From Elusimicrobia bacterium RIFOXYB2_FULL_48_7 (GTDB taxonomy: Bacteria; Elusimicrobiota; Endomicrobiia; CG1-02-37-114; XYA2-FULL-39-19): 6,287 nt of DNA. The notes under the pieces were generated by a model that was not told the origin of the DNA, did not search any database, and saw only the letters and a program-made list of their open reading frames with translations. The first letter of the stretch is position 1. Every line of letters begins with the position of its first letter. Both the position numbers and the translations under genes were made by a program. The stretch is from the NCBI GenBank assembly GCA_001800495.1, contig MGVM01000005.1, positions 1 through 6,287 of the forward strand. The letters are read 5' to 3'. Positions 4,012-6,287 of this stretch are shown here, one piece after another.

Positions 4012-6287
4012 ACCATTGTATTTTAATAGGCTGCGAAATACTTGTAACCGGCGACAATCACCCGGCCTGGGCAAGGCCGCTTTCTCTGGGCACTTCCAAC
4101 GCCGTATACATAGAAGACTGCACTTATATCGACAACAGCCAGGCCGATGCTGTCGACGGCCAGGCAGGCGGGCGTTTTGTATTCCGCCACAACACCTTGA
4201 CCGATTCCATGATACATGCCCACGGCAGGGATTCGGGAGGGCTGCGCTCCACTTTCAGTTATGAAGCGTACGAAAATACGTTAACAGCTACGATACACCA
4301 GACGCGCGGGTTTTATTTAAGGGGCGGCACGGGGGTTCTGTTCAATAATACTTTTACCGGGAACTGGAGCTATTTCCATCTGGCCAATTATTGTTCGTGC
4401 CCGGACATGGTAACGGACGGCAACTGCCAGTTTGACCTTTGCCTCACTTATCCCTGCACCGACCAAATCGGGCGCGGCACCAACCAGTCGGCCGAACCCG
4501 TTTACGAGTGGAACAACACTCTTAACGGCGGAGACGCGGATTTAACGGTTTCCGGTTCCACTTCCTGCCCGGGGGTTTTCGGCCATATCATGGAAGACAG
4601 GGATTTTTATAATGACACGCAAAGGCCCGGGTATGTTCCTTACGCTTATCCGCACCCGCTGATCGCCTACAATGATATCACTCCACCAAGCGCGCCCGCT
4701 TACGTGCGCGACGGTTCCGGCGCCACGGACTGGTCGTTTACCTTCACGACATCCGCGATATCAGCCAGCTGGGGCCCGGCTATAGACGACGAAACAGGGA
4801 TCCAGAAATACTTTTACGCCATCGGCACCAATCCCGCCTGGAGGGATGTTGTTGACTGGCAGGATAACGGCATATCCACATACGTGACGCACAGGGACCT
4901 TTCCCTGTCGCCGGGAGCGACTTACTATTTCACGGTCCGCGCCCAGAACAACGTGCTCCTGCTGGGCTCGACAATGACTTCAAACGGCCAGTATATCGCG
5001 CCCGACGGCACTCCGCCGTCGAATATTAATGTGGTCCGCGACGGGGCTGTGCCCGGCTCGGATGCCGGGTTCACTTATTCAACAACAACTCTCTGGGCGA
5101 ACTGGAGCCGTTCCACCGATACTGAGTCCGGTATCAGCAAGTACTGGTACGCTATCGGCACTTCGCCTTCGGCTCAGGATATTGCCGGCTGGGCCAACAA
5201 TTGGGCAAGCACCATAACCTCGCTGTCGGGATTGAATTTGTCCTTCGGTTCGACGTACTATTTCGCGGTCAAAGCGGAAAACGGCGTTGGCCTGCAAAGC
5301 GCGGTAACAAATTCAAACGGGCAGTATATCGCCAGGGATTACTCGCCGCCGGGCGCGCCGGGCTCAGTAAGGGACGGGTATATGGCGTACGACTGGTCAT
5401 TTACCCATTCCACTTCGGTATTATCCGTGAACTGGGACCCGGCGGCGGATCCTGAATCCGGCGTGGCTAAATACTGGTATGCTATAAGCTCAACAAATGC
5501 CGGGGGCACGGGGTTTATTGGCTGGACGGACAACAGCCTCTCGACTGGCGCGAGGCGCGAGGGGCTCAACCTCGCGTACGGTGTGACATATTATTTCACC
5601 GTAAAAGCTGAAAATCCTTTCGGTCTGCAAAGCGCGGCGGCGAATTCCAACGGGCTGTATATAGCCGTTGACACAAGTCCGCCTTCGAATATAGTTTCCG
5701 TGTTCGACGGCGAGGCATACGGCTCCGACATAAGCATTGTTTATTCGCTGACGGCGCTCAGCGCTAACTGGACGCGTTCCACGGACCCGGAGACCGGCAT
5801 CAGCAAATACTGGTACGCCATAGGCACTTCGCCTTCGGCTCAGGATACTGCCGGGTGGACAAATGTTTGGAACAGCACCGTTGTGTCGAGGACCGGCCTC
5901 TTATTAACGGCGGGCGTAACATATTATTTCGCCGTGAAGGCGGAAAACGGAGCGGGCTTGCAGAGCGCGGTCAAAAACTCGAACGGCCAGTGTGCCGCGG
6001 GAGACGCCACGCCCCCATCGGCTCCGCCGGTTGTTCGCGACGGCACGGGTGCGTTCGACTGGTTCTTCACGTATTCAAGCGCGGCCTTGAGCGCTAATTG
6101 GGATGCCAGCGCTGATGCAGAATCGGGTATTGCCAGGTATTGGTACGCCATAGGTACTTCGCCTGGGGCTCAGGATATTGCGGCATGGACTGATAATGCC
6201 CTTTATACAAGCGTGACAAGAACGGGGCTGCCCCTTGCCGTCGGGACAACCTATTATTTCAGCGTCAGGGCGGAAAACGGCACTGGA
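3927..6287 (+). CDS. Remainder of the frameshifted beta-helix/Fn3 protein (3' end outside window)
   Basis: Codon-by-codon reading from 3927 to 6287 shows no stop, so 787 further codons continue the protein begun at 3517. Residue numbers here assume one A restored. Residues 138 to about 388 complete the beta-helix, with repeated 'VDHC' and 'NNTF' turns, FYLRGGTGVLFNNTF, a five-Cys segment (C293, C295, C304, C309, C314) and YPCTDQIGRGTNQSAEPVYEW, a block I associate with secreted beta-helix proteins. No catalytic site could be assigned, so a polysaccharide lyase or binding role is a guess. Five Fn3-like units follow, at residues 389-498, 499-609, 610-720, 721-831 and 832 onward, the last cut by the window. 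A C-terminal sorting domain like that of the GH5 protein may lie beyond. Automatic calling might start this fragment at GTG 4005 or ATG 4209, but neither would give an exported protein. Confidence 0.78.
4680..6287 (+). repeat. Tandem array of Fn3-like units (four complete, one partial)
   Basis: Units are 4680-5009 (330 nt), 5010-5342, 5343-5675 and 5676-6008 (333 nt each), and 6009 onward (cut by the window end). Each begins with a [ST]PP linker and carries VRDG or FDG, an LSANW-like strand, ESGI/ETGI, KYWYAI, an indole-Asn turn, YYF-V-AEN and usually SNGQ. Units 1, 3 and 5 share a PP-AP...VRDG...DW-FT form; units 2 and 4 share PPSNI...GSD...RSTD. Units 2 and 4 also have a 25-nt identical stretch, 5157-5181 and 5823-5847, exactly 666 nt (two units) apart. 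The array is probably a spacer or binding stalk outside the cell. Confidence 0.88.

Noticed and set aside
3163..4223. Overlapping - strand frames and the short + frame at 4016-4264
   Set aside because: They shadow the CapA and beta-helix coding sequences. The + frame at 4016 is out of phase with the continuous beta-helix reading.
5029..6151. Short frames on both strands within the Fn3-like array
   Set aside because: They recur because the underlying DNA repeats; the continuous frame carries the conserved module motifs.

Overview
The window looks like a moderately GC-rich bacterial chromosome segment, probably from a Gram-negative candidate phylum or metagenome-assembled genome. The evidence is a PorV/PorQ-type outer-membrane barrel, secreted multidomain proteins with Fn3-like modules, and a FlgD-Ig-like C-terminal domain of the kind found on surface-sorted proteins. 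Groups such as Elusimicrobiota, Omnitrophota or similar lineages would fit, but that is inference and no phylogenetic marker is present. All genes lie on the + strand and are tightly packed. No tRNA, rRNA, CRISPR array or transposase gene was found.

Layout. (1) 3-416: the C-terminal end of a PorV/PorQ-like outer-membrane protein. (2) 423-2213: a secreted glycoside hydrolase family 5 enzyme (cellulase-like) with signal peptide, GH5 catalytic domain, one Fn3-like module and a C-terminal FlgD-Ig/type IX-like sorting domain. (3) 2209-2329: a compact, AT-rich, 121-bp element with perfect 31-bp inverted ends, each holding a consensus DnaA box. It supplies the stop codon of the GH5 gene and the start codon plus first six codons of the next gene. 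(4) 2312-3520: a CapA-family metallophosphatase-like protein. (5) 3517 to the window end: a secreted right-handed beta-helix protein followed by at least five Fn3-like repeats. Its reading frame is broken by an apparent one-base loss in an A5 run at 3921-3925, after which the new frame stays open to the end of the window.

How it fits together. The GH5 enzyme and the beta-helix protein carry the same distinctive ~110-residue Fn3-like module, so they probably belong to one family of secreted, polysaccharide-directed surface proteins. The PorV-like protein just upstream of a hydrolase with a sorting-like C-terminus raises the possibility of a type IX-like secretion pairing. CapA is joined to the beta-helix gene by an ATGA overlap. 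The small inverted-repeat element appears to have rewired the junction between the GH5 gene and the capA-like gene, and is the most unusual feature here.
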